From Sabellastarte sp. h YS-2021 (Eukaryota > Annelida > Polychaeta > Sabellida > Sabellidae), in NCBI GenBank assembly GCA_964017235.1, contig OZ024928.1:83509566-83573565 (forward strand): a DNA stretch of 64,000 nt, read 5' to 3'. Positions 32,705 through 41,733 of this stretch are shown here, one piece after another; position 1 is the stretch's first letter, and the number at the start of each line of letters is the position of its first letter. A program made the position numbers and the translations under genes. The notes under the pieces were generated by a model, which worked only from the letters and a program-made list of their open reading frames with translations, was not told where the DNA came from and searched no databases.

Positions 32705-33883
32705 ATGAACAAGTTTTTATCTTCACCAAGTCTTGCAGTGCCAAACAATTCCATGATGGAGGAGTCCTTTCTATCTGATGACTTTTCAGATGAATCTCTG
32801 ATGTCCAGCTCTGTGACCAAATATAGTAACCAGGATTCAAGAAACACACGTAAAATTATGGAGCCAGAGACACCTTATGCAAGGCACATTATGGACAGTT
32901 ACCATAGCCATCAGACTGAAATTCCTAGTTTTAGTAAATACTCAGTCAATGCACAGAGCAAATGTCTGAAAAAAGCTACCAAGTCTCAACAGTCTGTCAG
33001 GCCATCTTTTCTGGAAGGCAGATATGACACATATCACAGCTCCACTCAACTCAATAACTCTATCAATTCCAGTAATTCCAGCCTTGATGCCACTCCACTT
33101 GGAAAGAGACCAGCCTGTATTGGAAAGGAGGCCACACCAGTAGGCAAGAACCTCTTCAAGACTCTCTCCAGTTTTGGACAGTCTCCAAGTTGTGGTCTTA
33201 ACTTCACTGAGTTGGACTCTGGATGGGACAACTCTGAACTGGATGCCAGCTGTTCTACTTGTGGAATAACCAGCACTTCCTATCAGGATGAGGAAGATGT
33301 TTACTATGATCACAACAATGACTCAAAGAGTTTACCTCAAGTGAGATTTATGAGGCACCTCCGACTCTGTAGAATGTGTAACACTGGAGAACTCTGCTCC
33401 AAAGCACTCTTACTGGAGAGAGAATTGCCCAGTTTCTTTGAGATTGGATGCGAGACACAGATAGAGTCTTCACTAACACGTAATTCAACTGCATGCAGTA
33501 CACTGTCCAGTGAAGTTTCACATTTTTCAAGGTCAGAAGAGAAGAGAGTTAAGTCTACGGTATTCTGGAGTGAATCAGTCAATACAACCACTTCTTTATC
33601 TACATCATTTGTATCAACTTGTGAAGACCAAGGTATCACAAACTCACCATGCTACACAGAAATTGAAGAAAGCTTTGCTGTCACTGTTGCTTCTGATAAG
33701 ACAGACTTTATGGAGAAACCAATCACCAAAGTACCAGTAACTGGTCATAACATTCCTCTGAAAAGAAAATCCCATTTAAAAAGAAAGCTCAAGAAAATAG
33801 GGAAATATCTACATAGAGTTAAAAATTGTGATGTACCAGCAACTGAAATAAAGGGGCAATTTACCACATTAGCTTTCTTGTAG
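32705..33883 (+). CDS. gene B1: intronless Cys/His-cluster protein, same family as A1/A2
   Basis: Encodes 392 residues in one exon; function unknown. The open frame extends a few codons further 5', but the first ATG in frame is at 32705. In order: Ser-rich acidic start (SFLSDDFSDESLMSSS, 21-36), PSFS (74-77), PLGKRPACIG (131-140), Cys/His cluster C183, C186, H218, C222, C225, C231, LERELPSFFEI (237-247), STVFWS (284-289), TDFMEKP (333-339), a basic segment RKSHLKRKLKKIGKYLHRVK (354-373), and the terminal FTTLAFL. These motifs occur in the same order as in A1/A2 although overall identity between the A and B types is low. There is no signal peptide or membrane segment. Candidate poly(A) signals are three overlapping AATAAA at 34098-34111. 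Confidence 0.9.
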   Translation: MNKFLSSPSLAVPNNSMMEESFLSDDFSDESLMSSSVTKYSNQDSRNTRKIMEPETPYARHIMDSYHSHQTEIPSFSKYSVNAQSKCLKKATKSQQSVRPSFLEGRYDTYHSSTQLNNSINSSNSSLDATPLGKRPACIGKEATPVGKNLFKTLSSFGQSPSCGLNFTELDSGWDNSELDASCSTCGITSTSYQDEEDVYYDHNNDSKSLPQVRFMRHLRLCRMCNTGELCSKALLLERELPSFFEIGCETQIESSLTRNSTACSTLSSEVSHFSRSEEKRVKSTVFWSESVNTTTSLSTSFVSTCEDQGITNSPCYTEIEESFAVTVASDKTDFMEKPITKVPVTGHNIPLKRKSHLKRKLKKIGKYLHRVKNCDVPATEIKGQFTTLAFL

Positions 33884-34097
33884 TCAAACGTTTGCTTTAT
33901 ACATTTGCATTGGTAGGCAGCATGTAGAGTTTTAAAGATAATGTACATATTTTGTATCATACAATGTAAATAACCTTAAATTATTTTTAATTTATATTAT
34001 GTATTAGTGTAAAAGTATTTTATATTATTTCTGAAAATCCTTTGTGCTTACTTGTTATCATCTGTTGGATCTGTTATAACTTATTACACATTCACAA

Positions 34098-34111
34098 AAT
34101 AAATAAATAAA
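34098..34111 (+). terminator. poly(A) signals of B1
   Basis: Three overlapping AATAAA hexamers about 215-230 bp after the stop codon. Confidence 0.5.
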
Positions 34112-34119
34112 AACTAACA

Positions 34120-34660
34120 ATGACTATTTTTTGGTATTGAGAAGTAACTAGCAAATACATGTACTATAACCCAAGCTTTCCCTTTCCCTTATAGGGCTTT
34201 GAGAACTAACATAAAAAGAATTAACATAAAATGTCAAAAAGTAAAGCTATGCTGAGGTCACCTTGAATAATAATTTTTTTCAAAAGTTTGTTCAGTTGTG
34301 TCCTCAATTTATATCTTTACTCGAGTAAATGAATGGTTTATACTTTGGAATCTTTGAATGTGCAAATGACAGCCATTTTTGTTAAATGTTTTTTCTGTCT
34401 TATATAGTTTTACAATAACTCTGACTTGTAATTGTAAATGAACAGCAGAAATGCCGTAGCCTAGTGACAGACAGAACTTGACCCACAAACCACATTCTAG
34501 TGTTTCTTATTTACTTATTTGTTTGCATATCTACCTCTTATTAGTGTTACATGACATTATTACATCAGATCAATGTTGGATAAAATTTGTAGTATGTTTC
34601 CCATTTTAATTCAAATAAGAAATGATTAAATTGTGGTGGCATCATCATTTCACTTTATTT
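34120..34660. other. non-coding, nothing recognised
   Basis: AT-rich spacer between B1 and the R1 element. Confidence 0.35.
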
Positions 34661-34668
34661 TATTGTTA

Positions 34669-35699
34669 TTATCTCCTGCCTGCGGCTGTAGGTCGTGGTC
34701 GGGAGATTATAAAATGCCTTCCGTACATGTGTGTGTACATCCATCCATCCATTCGTCACATTTTTACATAAACCTTAATATCTCATTCATTTATAAAGAT
34801 ATCTTCACCAAACTTGCAGGAAATGTTTATGGCTATGAAAAACTGTCTGCAAAATTTGGTCTCATTTTGAAAAACAAAATGGCCACCATAGCTAATTGCT
34901 TGAAAATCATAAAGGCACTTTAAATCTTGAAATATTCCAGCTTAGCTAGCTTTATCAAATTTGCACAAAAGCTATATGGATAGAAAAGCTAGCCTGATAG
35001 TAATTTTGGCCTAGTTCAAAAAACAAAATGGCCGCTATATCACATGTTTAATGTCAAACGGGGTTATCCTATTAAAAAGGCCTTATCTCTCCCCAAATAT
35101 TGCTCCTAGAGGTTTGGAATGTAAAAACAACTTGTAGGAATTCATGGCCTGGGAATCTTTTCTAGGTTAAATGGGGTCGTCACACTAAAACGTCCTTATT
35201 TCTCCCTTATTACTGGTGCTATGGCTTCAGAATGTAAAGACAGAGCATAAAAAAGTCCTGCCCTGCAAATGTTTTGCCTGAGAACAATTTTGGCCTTATT
35301 TTGAAAAACAAAATGGCTGCCATAGCCAATTATTTTAAAATCATTAAGATGCTCTAAAACTTTTGCAGCTAGGTTCATCAAATTTGCACAAAATTTATAT
35401 GGCTAGGAAAGTTAGCCTGATAGTAATTTACCCTCTTTTTGAAAACAAAATGCCGTCATATCACACATTTAATGTTAAATGGGATTATCCTATTAAAGCA
35501 GCCTGATATCTCCCTTGTCGTTGCTAGTATGGGTTCCAAATGTGAAAACAACTTACAGGAAGTCAAAGCCTGAGACTCTTTTCCAATTGTTGACTTTTAC
35601 CTTTGACCCCTTCTTCAATGTCAAGTGGGGTTATCTTACTACAAAGGCTTTATATCTCCTTTAGTTCTCCATTATTACTGATTCTAAGGCGGGAGATAA
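34669..35699 (+). repeat. dispersed repeat R1, most complete copy
   Basis: 1031 bp starting TTATCTCCTGCCTGCGG and ending GGCGGGAGATAA, so the ends form a short imperfect inverted repeat (TTATCTCCYGCC). The interior carries several AAAATGG(C/A)C modules and GACCTTTGACCCC-type modules. No protein is encoded and no clear target duplication is seen. It probably represents a non-autonomous element. Confidence 0.7.
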
Positions 35700-35709
35700 C
35701 TGCGGTGGT

Positions 35710-36290
35710 AGTGGCCTTGTTTTTCCTGCACCTTTGACAGCCTGTTCTGAAAGACTCCTTATCTTTGTACTTTTCATTTCTTCTGTATCATATTGTGTCG
35801 AGTGCTGTTTCATGAAGCTGTGTGATATGGACATCTCTGATGCTATTTGTTTCAATTGCCTTGGGAAGGCAGGTTACTGTTCTAAAATGGACGTGTATTG
35901 GGGTTCTGGAATATGAATCCGTATAGATAAATTACAAAATCATTGTACATGTACTACAGTGTATTTTAATTGGACCGGTCTAGGTGTTGCCTCATTGCAC
36001 TACAGTGTATTTTAATTTGGTGTTGCCAAGGTCTATTATATTGTTTCAAGTTGATATACAGATCACCAAATTTTAGTCTAAAACCACAAGAATGGGTGAG
36101 ACCCTAGATGATAAAATATAACATAACAACAAACATTGATATACTTTCACCCACCTGACAGGTGTTTGTCACTTGCATTTTAGAACAATATAGAAACCTC
36201 TTTATAATTAGCCTTCTTTGTACAGGTGTACAAAACTGTAAAAATAACTTTTTCATTTGATTCAATATTGCTTATCCTTGATAGTTTTGA
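35710..36290. other. non-coding spacer
   Basis: Nothing recognised apart from a short local duplication (CTACAGTGTATTTTAATT at about 35954 and 36001). Confidence 0.35.
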
Positions 36291-36297
36291 AAGAGGG

Positions 36298-36526
36298 TAG
36301 AGTAAGAAATCTAAAATTCGCCACATATCCGAAATTTGCCACATGTGAAAATACTAATAAAATAAATGAATTGTGGTGAGATTTGTTGACTGTATAGTAA
36401 ATTAAGGCTTTTTGAACTGAAAAATACCAATTTTTGGACAAAAACATCATTTTCTTCATAAAATTAACTAAGGTTTTAGAGGTGGCGAATTTTAGATTCC
36501 TGGTGAATTTTAGATTTCTTACTCTA
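36298..36526. mobile_element. TA-flanked MITE, copy 2
   Basis: Element 36300-36524 with inverted ends GAGTAAGAAATCTAAAATTCGCC, flanked by TA on each side. It is the partner of the copy at 13047-13273. Non-coding. Confidence 0.75.
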
Positions 36527-36529
36527 ATA

Positions 36530-37970
36530 AATTTGGTTGGGTGGGAATAGTAATAGAAACATTAGTGGCAAAAAATTGATGAGGATCATCTAGTGTGCTG
36601 GAATCCAAAAAAGGGACAGTCCCAAACCGAGCAAAAGTTGTAACCCAGCAAGCGCCTGGCTATTCTATGTAGAGTCACAAATCTATGGTGCTTTAAGAAC
36701 ATAAACATGATTAAATTGAATAAAATGTCCTGTTGAGGAGCAGACAATTAGGCTACATGAAATTACATATATGTACAAAAAGATGTGTTCTAGAATTGTT
36801 TTTTTTTTAAATACTCAATGTAATTTTTGTGGTGAAAAGTGTTCAATTTATCCACTAATTAGTGTTTTCTCTAGGTTTTTGTTTCCCCATCTTTTTAAAA
36901 CTCTAAAACTTTTGAGTTATTTTCAATATGCCCAATTCAAGGAATCCATAGAAATTTTGCAGAGGGCCACACATAAAATAAATTAACCTATATTTATTAA
37001 TATTTTATAAAAGAAATGCTAAATAGACAATTTTTAAAATAGTGTTTTGACAATATCAAACATTTTGGCTCAAAACATAAGAACCCATGTTATCTAAACA
37101 GGGTGAGGAAAAATTTGTATTTGCAAAGATTTGTAAAATAAAAGGACAGTTGAGAATATATGAAGCAAAACTTTAAAGTGAAAAGGAGTATTAAAATTAA
37201 ATATTTAATAAATATTAAATAATATTAGGGGTTATGATGGCCAAAGATGTACTCCATAAGTGTAAATGAGGGTGCTAGTAGGAAACCATGGCTAAGTAAC
37301 AAATTAACTTGTGTAAGGTTCAAATTTGCACTATATCATTTTCAAACATGTTCACAAATGTTTGATATGCATAAAACACTCATACACGTTAGGTGTTATA
37401 AGCTAACCAAACTGTCAAAGCTGTATGCTGAAGAAAAAGCTCATATATGTAAGAGTACTACTACTATATATGTAAACTGAAAATTTATCATGTAAAATGA
37501 AAGTTTTGCTGAATCATAAAGAAACTTTAAACAAGGCTGCAAATTGGTATTCAGCTTACTCTGACACCTCTTTAAGGAAGAAACTCAAATCATATTTGGT
37601 CTCCGAGGCCTTTGTACCATATTTTGTTATTCAGCATATGGCTCTGGTAATGACCATTGCTATGCCCCATGGACTGATGAATTTTCAATAATCCTTTTGA
37701 TTGTTTGACTGTAGACTCTCCTTAAATGCAGAGATTAAGCATTATAAAATTCCAGAATAGAATAGAATTAACCAGTCACATTTGATAGTTAGAAGCCCTA
37801 ATTCACTAAATTCAGTTTGTACATTTTGAACATCAACATGTTGTTGCATACTGATTGTTCAACCTGGACATTGTTGATTCACCCAAATTATTTCACCTGA
37901 AAAGACAGCCTCAAAAATACCCTTTTTGAGAGTGTGTAGCACATGTTTCATAAAACAATACACTTGTTTC
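36530..37970. other. non-coding spacer between B1 and B2
   Basis: AT-rich. Near 36585-36640 a short stretch resembles 4060-4125 (CTGGAATCCAAAAA...AGCAAAAGTTGTAAC), a repeat fragment. Nothing else is recognised. Confidence 0.35.
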
Positions 37971-38165
37971 TGTTTTTTATATATTTTTATTTTCTTTTAC
38001 AAGTAATAACAAATTATAACAAATACAATAACAAACATAACACATGAGTACTTTAAATTATTTCCCAATAATATAATGTGTCTATGTTTTTTACAATGCA
38101 TGGTATTTAATACTTTCAATGGTAAGCATAATTATTGTAAATACATAGAAATAACAAAATTTCAA

Positions 38166-39344
38166 CTACAAGAAAGCTAATGTGGTAAATTGCCCCTTTA
38201 TTTCAGTTGCTGGTACATCACAAGTTTTAACTTTATGTAGATATTTCCCTATTTTCTTGAGCTTTCTTTTTAAATGGGATTTTCTTTTCAGTGGAATGTT
38301 ATGACCAGTTACTGGTACTTTGGTGATTGGTTTCTCCATAAAGTCTGTCTTATCAGAAGCAACAGTGACGGCAATGCTTGCTTCAATTTCTGTGTAGCAT
38401 GGTGAGTTTGTGATACCTTGGTCTTCACAAGTTGATACAAATGATGTAGATGAAGAAGTGGTTGCATTGACTGATTCACTCCAAAATACCGTAGACTTAA
38501 CTCTCTTCTCTTCTGACCTTGAAAAATGTGAAACTTCACTGGACAGTGTACTGCATGCAGTTGAATTACGTGTTAGCGAAGACTCCATCTGTGTCTCGCA
38601 TCCAATCTCAAAGAAACTGGGCAATTCTCTCTCCAGTAAGAGTGCTTTGGAGCAGAGTTCTCCAGTGTTACACATTCTACAGAGTCGGAGGTGCCTCATA
38701 AATTTCACTTGGGGTAAACTCTTTGAGTCATTGTTGTGATCATAGTAAATATCTTCCTCATCCTGATAGGAAGTGCTGGTTATTCCACAAGTAGAACAGC
38801 TGGCATCCAGTTCTGAGTTGTCCCATCCAGAGTCCAACTCAGTGAAGTTAAGACCACAGTTTGGAGACTGTCCAAAACTGGACAGAGTCTTGAAGAGGTT
38901 CTTGCCTATTGGTGTGGCCTCCTTTCCAATACAGGCTGGTCTCTTTCCAAGTGGAGTGGCATCAAGGCTGGAATTGCTGGAATTGATAGAGTTATTGAGT
39001 TGAGTGGAGCTGTGATATGTGTCATATCTGCCTTCCAGAAAAGATGGCCTGACAGACTGTTGAGACTTGGTAGCTTTTTTCAGACATTTGCTCTGTGCAT
39101 TGACTGAGTATTTACTAAAACTAGGAATATCAGTCTGATGGATATGGTAACTGTCCATAACGTGCCTTGCATAAGGTGTCTCTGGCTCCATAATCTTAGG
39201 TATGTTTCTTGATTCCTGGTTACTGTACTTGGTCACAGCGGTGGACATCAGAGATTCATCTGAAAAGTCATCAGATAGAAAGGACTGCTCCATCATAGAA
39301 TTGTTTGGCACTGCAAGACTTGGTGAAGATAAAAACTTGTTCAT
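38166..39344 (-). CDS. gene B2: intronless inverted paralogue of B1
   Basis: Encodes 392 residues from the ATG at 39344, equivalent to the B1 start. It differs from B1 at roughly 20 positions. All family motifs are kept: PSFS, PLGKRPACIG, the six-member Cys/His cluster, LERELPSFFEI, STVFWS, TDFMEKP, the basic segment and the terminal FTTLAFL. It points towards B1, so the two are tail to tail. Homology with B1 runs through the promoter and coding region but stops at or within a few bases of the stop codon; the 3' UTRs are unrelated. A possible poly(A) signal (AATAAA on the minus strand) is at 37986-37991. Function unknown. Confidence 0.9.
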   Translation of the reverse strand: MNKFLSSPSLAVPNNSMMEQSFLSDDFSDESLMSTAVTKYSNQESRNIPKIMEPETPYARHVMDSYHIHQTDIPSFSKYSVNAQSKCLKKATKSQQSVRPSFLEGRYDTYHSSTQLNNSINSSNSSLDATPLGKRPACIGKEATPIGKNLFKTLSSFGQSPNCGLNFTELDSGWDNSELDASCSTCGITSTSYQDEEDIYYDHNNDSKSLPQVKFMRHLRLCRMCNTGELCSKALLLERELPSFFEIGCETQMESSLTRNSTACSTLSSEVSHFSRSEEKRVKSTVFWSESVNATTSSSTSFVSTCEDQGITNSPCYTEIEASIAVTVASDKTDFMEKPITKVPVTGHNIPLKRKSHLKRKLKKIGKYLHKVKTCDVPATEIKGQFTTLAFL

Positions 39345-39346
39345 AT

Positions 39347-39355
39347 TTAACACAT
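39347..39355 (-). promoter_or_regulatory. minimal upstream ORF (Met-Cys-stop) before B2
   Basis: ATGTGTTAA, then two bases, then the main ATG. Identical in B1. Confidence 0.45.
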
Positions 39356-39454
39356 AAGATGTAACTACAATTAATGTGAGAACTGGTTTTCTTATCTGAA
39401 CTTGTAATTAGATGTAGAATGAAAATGTTTATGATAGAGTACAAAACTCAGTCT

Positions 39455-39464
39455 TTTATATATA
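39455..39464 (-). promoter_or_regulatory. TATA box of gene B2
   Basis: TATATATAAA on the minus strand, 120 bp before the ATG. The leader is 23 bp longer than in B1 because of an insertion just before GTTACATCTTATG. Confidence 0.75.
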
Positions 39465-39659
39465 GGAGAGTATGCCCAGTCTAGACAATCTGGTGTAACA
39501 ACAGTGTGAGAAAGAGTCAATCATTCCTTTCATCATAGACAAAAAGCCACACATCAATTGCCTCCACTTTGTACCAATATTTTATTTATGAGATTAAGTC
39601 ACAGCAGGAGTATAATGGGTTTATTTGGCATTTCAGCCACACTTGACCTTGATTTGTTT

Positions 39660-40130
39660 TAATTCAATTGCAATTAACTGTTTGAGGCTGACAAATCTAA
39701 ATAAGATTTTAGTTTTTCAGACTGAATGCAATGGAGGAAGGCTGCTGATTGTTTTGACATCTCACTTTCCTAAAAGAGACAGGACATCTTTACAAAATCT
39801 TAAACAAAATATTTCTACTGGTTGAGTTGCTTCAGAATATCGGAAATAAAGTAAGTTTTTTGTCAATTGCAATTAGCTGTTTTAAGACTGAACATTCAAA
39901 AAAAAGTCTTAAATTTTGCTGAACAAACTAAAATCTCAGGAGGTAAACCACTGATTGTTTTAATATTTCACTTTTGAAATGGGGATAAGCCATTTTGATA
40001 GCAAAACTTTATCAAGATATTTCAACTTCTACAGAGTATCCAAAATGAGGTACCTTTTAGTCAAATTGCCATAAATTGTACAAGACAGAGATTCAAAATA
40101 ATGTCTTAGTTTCATAAACTAAAGACTCTG
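39660..40130 (-). promoter_or_regulatory. ~200-bp direct-repeat modules upstream of B2
   Basis: Related units with ATTGCAATTAACTG or ATTGCAATTAGCTG (39667, 39868), a weaker ATTGCCATAAATTG (40068), and TCAACCAGTAGAAATATTTTG. They mirror the three modules upstream of B1 in the other arm of the inverted duplication. Confidence 0.5.
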
Positions 40131-40149
40131 GAGGAAAGCTGCAATGGAT

Positions 40150-41650
40150 GCATAACCAGGATATACTTATTATTTACTTATTGAAATAGATAAAAAAATC
40201 TACATTAAAAAATTATTGTTTAACTGTGGTGTAATAAATATAAGGCACTTCTGTTTTAACTTTCAGTTCTGGATTGAGTCTCTTTATATGCATACATATT
40301 GCCATCATAACTCGTATCTAAGACTTAAGTAAATGTGAAGTATAAAGTGTATAAAGTTTCCTACTGTTGAAATTCTGTTAGTTTACTATGAAGTACAGCC
40401 TCACCAGTATGTGTTTTTCTGACATTGTTGACCAATTTACCTAACCTATTGCAGTATTTTAGTTTTGCTTAAGTTGAAAGGAGGGTAGGGGGGTGGGGTG
40501 GAGTGGGGATCCTAAATTGCAAATTTTACCCGTCTTTGGTAAATTTTAGTTGTGCTTACTCTGCAAATTAATGCACAGTTTCTGTTTTACATTTCATAAA
40601 GCAATAAACAGAAAGAATTCATTGGTTTATTTTTAAATAATTTATAAAATCGCTCATTGTAAAATCCCATAGTTGTAATTGTAAAATACTTTTCAAAAAT
40701 ATACAAAAGTAATTTTTGCTTTAATTTGATACAAATTTAAATGGTATCCTTTGATAAGAATGATATAACATGCCCTGGTGATAAAACAGCGCTCATCAAA
40801 TGTGTTTATGAGTACATAGGACTTCTGCGATATTTCTTTATTGGACAGGGGATGTGTATCATAATGTACTCATATGTATACATTCAAAATTAAAACTTAT
40901 TTCTATATTGCAAATTTTATGTTTGAAACAACAACCGTTTTTAATTCATAGAAAATTCTGCTGAAGGGGGTTTAAATGAATTTATATAATGATAAAGACT
41001 ATCACTAGTCTTTAAGTCACTAAGATATATTAATTGCCTGATGATGATTATTATTATTTTTGAAATTTCAAGCAGCCTACTGAATTAATCATTACTTAAT
41101 GTTAAAAAATCGTTACATTTTCCAATATTATGTACAAAAGAATGCTCTCTTGATGAATGTGACGTTAACTTTGACACCAGTCATTTGTATTGTGCCTTTT
41201 TCTTGTTGACCACTTTAGTGTAATCAATCTTAGTGTAAGTGTCATTCATTTCACATGGTGCTGATTAAGCTGAGTTGACGGATCACCCTTATGTACAGAA
41301 AGCACTTTGTTTCACTTATCTCCTTCACCTGTGTTTATCATCCAGAGGTCCTGTTACGGTGGAGTTTTTTTTAATCACAGTAAACACAGACTTCAAGTGA
41401 TCTGGTTCTTATTACCGTCATATTTGTGTGTAATTTATTAATTTGACATTTTTTGTCAGAGATTTTATTTTGGATATTAAAAGTTATATTGTGATTGACA
41501 CATAATCACACCTTACTTTGAATATTGAAATAAATGTGAACTTTTAAAAATCAAAATCTTGTGCACTGACAGTGTGTGTATGAAGTTAATTATGACCTAG
41601 GATACAATAAATAAATGACTATTTCAAAGAGTTAACTTTAATGGTGTATG
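40150..41650. other. non-coding, intergenic and presumed promoter region of the cadherin-type gene
   Basis: AT-rich with a G-rich stretch at about 40480-40510 (GGAGGGTAGGGGGGTGGGG). No clear TATA box is evident close to the next start codon. An in-frame stop at 41652-41654 precedes that start. Confidence 0.35.
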
Positions 41651-41657
41651 TTAAAGT

Positions 41658-41733
41658 ATGATATCTACAAGGAGTCTTTATTTGTGTGGTGCCATCCTTT
41701 TGTTGTGCCACTGTAGTGGAAGTGAGGCACAAG
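41658..41733 (+). CDS. cadherin-type gene exon 1 (signal peptide)
   Basis: ATG at 41658 gives MISTRSLYLCGAILLLCHCS then GSEAQ, a short basic start, hydrophobic core and small-residue cleavage region. Donor GTATGT. One leftover base (G) joins TG of the next exon to give Val. An in-frame TAA lies just upstream. Confidence 0.75.

Noticed and set aside
32942-33313. Antisense frames of 76-123 residues within B1 and equivalents in B2
   Set aside because: They are shadows of the coding strand; codon usage and conservation follow the B protein, not the antisense.
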